Shown: positions 6,170 through 6,274 of the stretch, in pieces | Numbering within the stretch: position 1 is the first letter of the stretch | Layout of the letters: every line of letters begins with the position of its first letter | Assembly: GCA_900555295.1 (NCBI GenBank) | Contig: USKN01000111.1 | Location: forward strand, 1 to 6,274 | Direction: 5' to 3' | Source of the DNA: an uncultured Eubacteriales bacterium | GTDB taxonomy: Bacteria; Bacillota; Clostridia; UMGS1810 | DNA: 6,274 bases | Position numbers and translations under genes: made by a program | The notes under the pieces: model-generated | Told to the model about the DNA's origin: nothing | What the model saw: only the letters and a program-made list of their open reading frames with translations | The model's database searches: none

Positions 6170-6274
6170 ACTATAGGCAGATGTTGCAATATCCGAACAC
6201 GCTCACAACGCTGAAAAAACAGCCTTTTCTTCGTTGTCAGTCTTGACATACGTCAGTATGCCTGCGACTTTACG
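6170..6274. repeat. Structured, probably dispersed repeat-like segment (cut by the window end)
   Basis: The last 116 bases hold no gene with a ribosome binding site, and this part is less A/T-rich than the other intergenic DNA. It contains an inverted repeat ACAACG (6205-6210)/CGTTGT (6232-6237) with an inner GCTG-AAAAAA-CAGC (6210-6223), and a compact hairpin CATAC-GTCA-GTATG (6247-6260). Short open frames occur on both strands. From memory, similar segments recur next to genes in clostridial genomes, but only one copy is visible here, so the repeat call is inference. There is no classical terminator for the dehydrogenase before it. Confidence 0.4.

Noticed and set aside
6205..6237. Inverted repeat as a rho-independent terminator for the dehydrogenase
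   Set aside because: The outer stem has only 6 pairs and no T-run after it, and the inner GCTG/CAGC stem has just 4 pairs, so termination here is not supported.
6181..6246. 21-codon plus-strand frame starting ATG at 6181
   Set aside because: There is no proper ribosome binding site and the frame lies within the structured repeat-like tail, so it is treated as part of the repeat and not as a gene.
6243..6248. TTGACA near the right end as a possible promoter
   Set aside because: No -10-like sequence follows at 16-19 bases, and it lies inside the hairpin-rich segment.

Overview
The window comes from a low-GC, Gram-positive type genome, most likely an anaerobic member of the Clostridia. The evidence is A/T-rich codon use, strong GGAGG-type ribosome binding sites on every gene, sigma-A-like TTGACA/TATAAT promoters, and gut-anaerobe gene families (DacF-like carboxypeptidase, cytidylate-kinase-like protein, two-subunit type Fe-S hydro-lyase, DUF1858 redox-disulfide protein, YqhD/Bdh-type iron alcohol dehydrogenase). 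Genus cannot be assigned from the sequence alone. There are seven convincing protein genes, no RNA gene, no CRISPR array and no intact mobile element.

Layout. (1) Positions 1-3920 look like one rightward operon starting from a strong extended -10 promoter at the left edge. It holds a secreted D-alanyl-D-alanine carboxypeptidase, a cytidylate-kinase-like P-loop protein, a MATE efflux transporter and a UlaG-like metallo-beta-lactamase-fold hydrolase, with gaps of only 12-20 bases. (2) Positions 3941-3997 hold a long hairpin that can act as a terminator between this operon and the leftward genes that meet it. (3) Positions 4018-4861 carry two leftward genes: a small DUF1858 protein with its own promoter and, upstream of it, the beta subunit (C-terminal-domain protein) of a class I fumarase/tartrate-dehydratase type enzyme. 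(4) Positions 4862-4994 are a compact divergent control region. (5) Positions 4995-6158 encode a rightward iron-containing alcohol dehydrogenase. (6) The last 116 bases have no gene but hold a structured, probably dispersed repeat-like segment.

How the parts may work together. The left operon combines peptidoglycan trimming with a nucleotide-kinase-like protein, an exporter and a hydrolase; the sequence supports co-transcription but no shared pathway is obvious. The right half is fermentative/redox in flavour: a hydro-lyase subunit, a redox-disulfide protein and an aldehyde/alcohol oxidoreductase. The most notable point is the 4906-4977 control region. Two near-consensus promoters face each other there with start points predicted at almost the same base, and an imperfect inverted repeat covers both. 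This suggests mutually exclusive or jointly repressed expression of the hydro-lyase subunit and the dehydrogenase. The second notable point is that the hydro-lyase beta subunit has no alpha-subunit gene beside it. Nothing here amounts to a clearly new multi-gene system.
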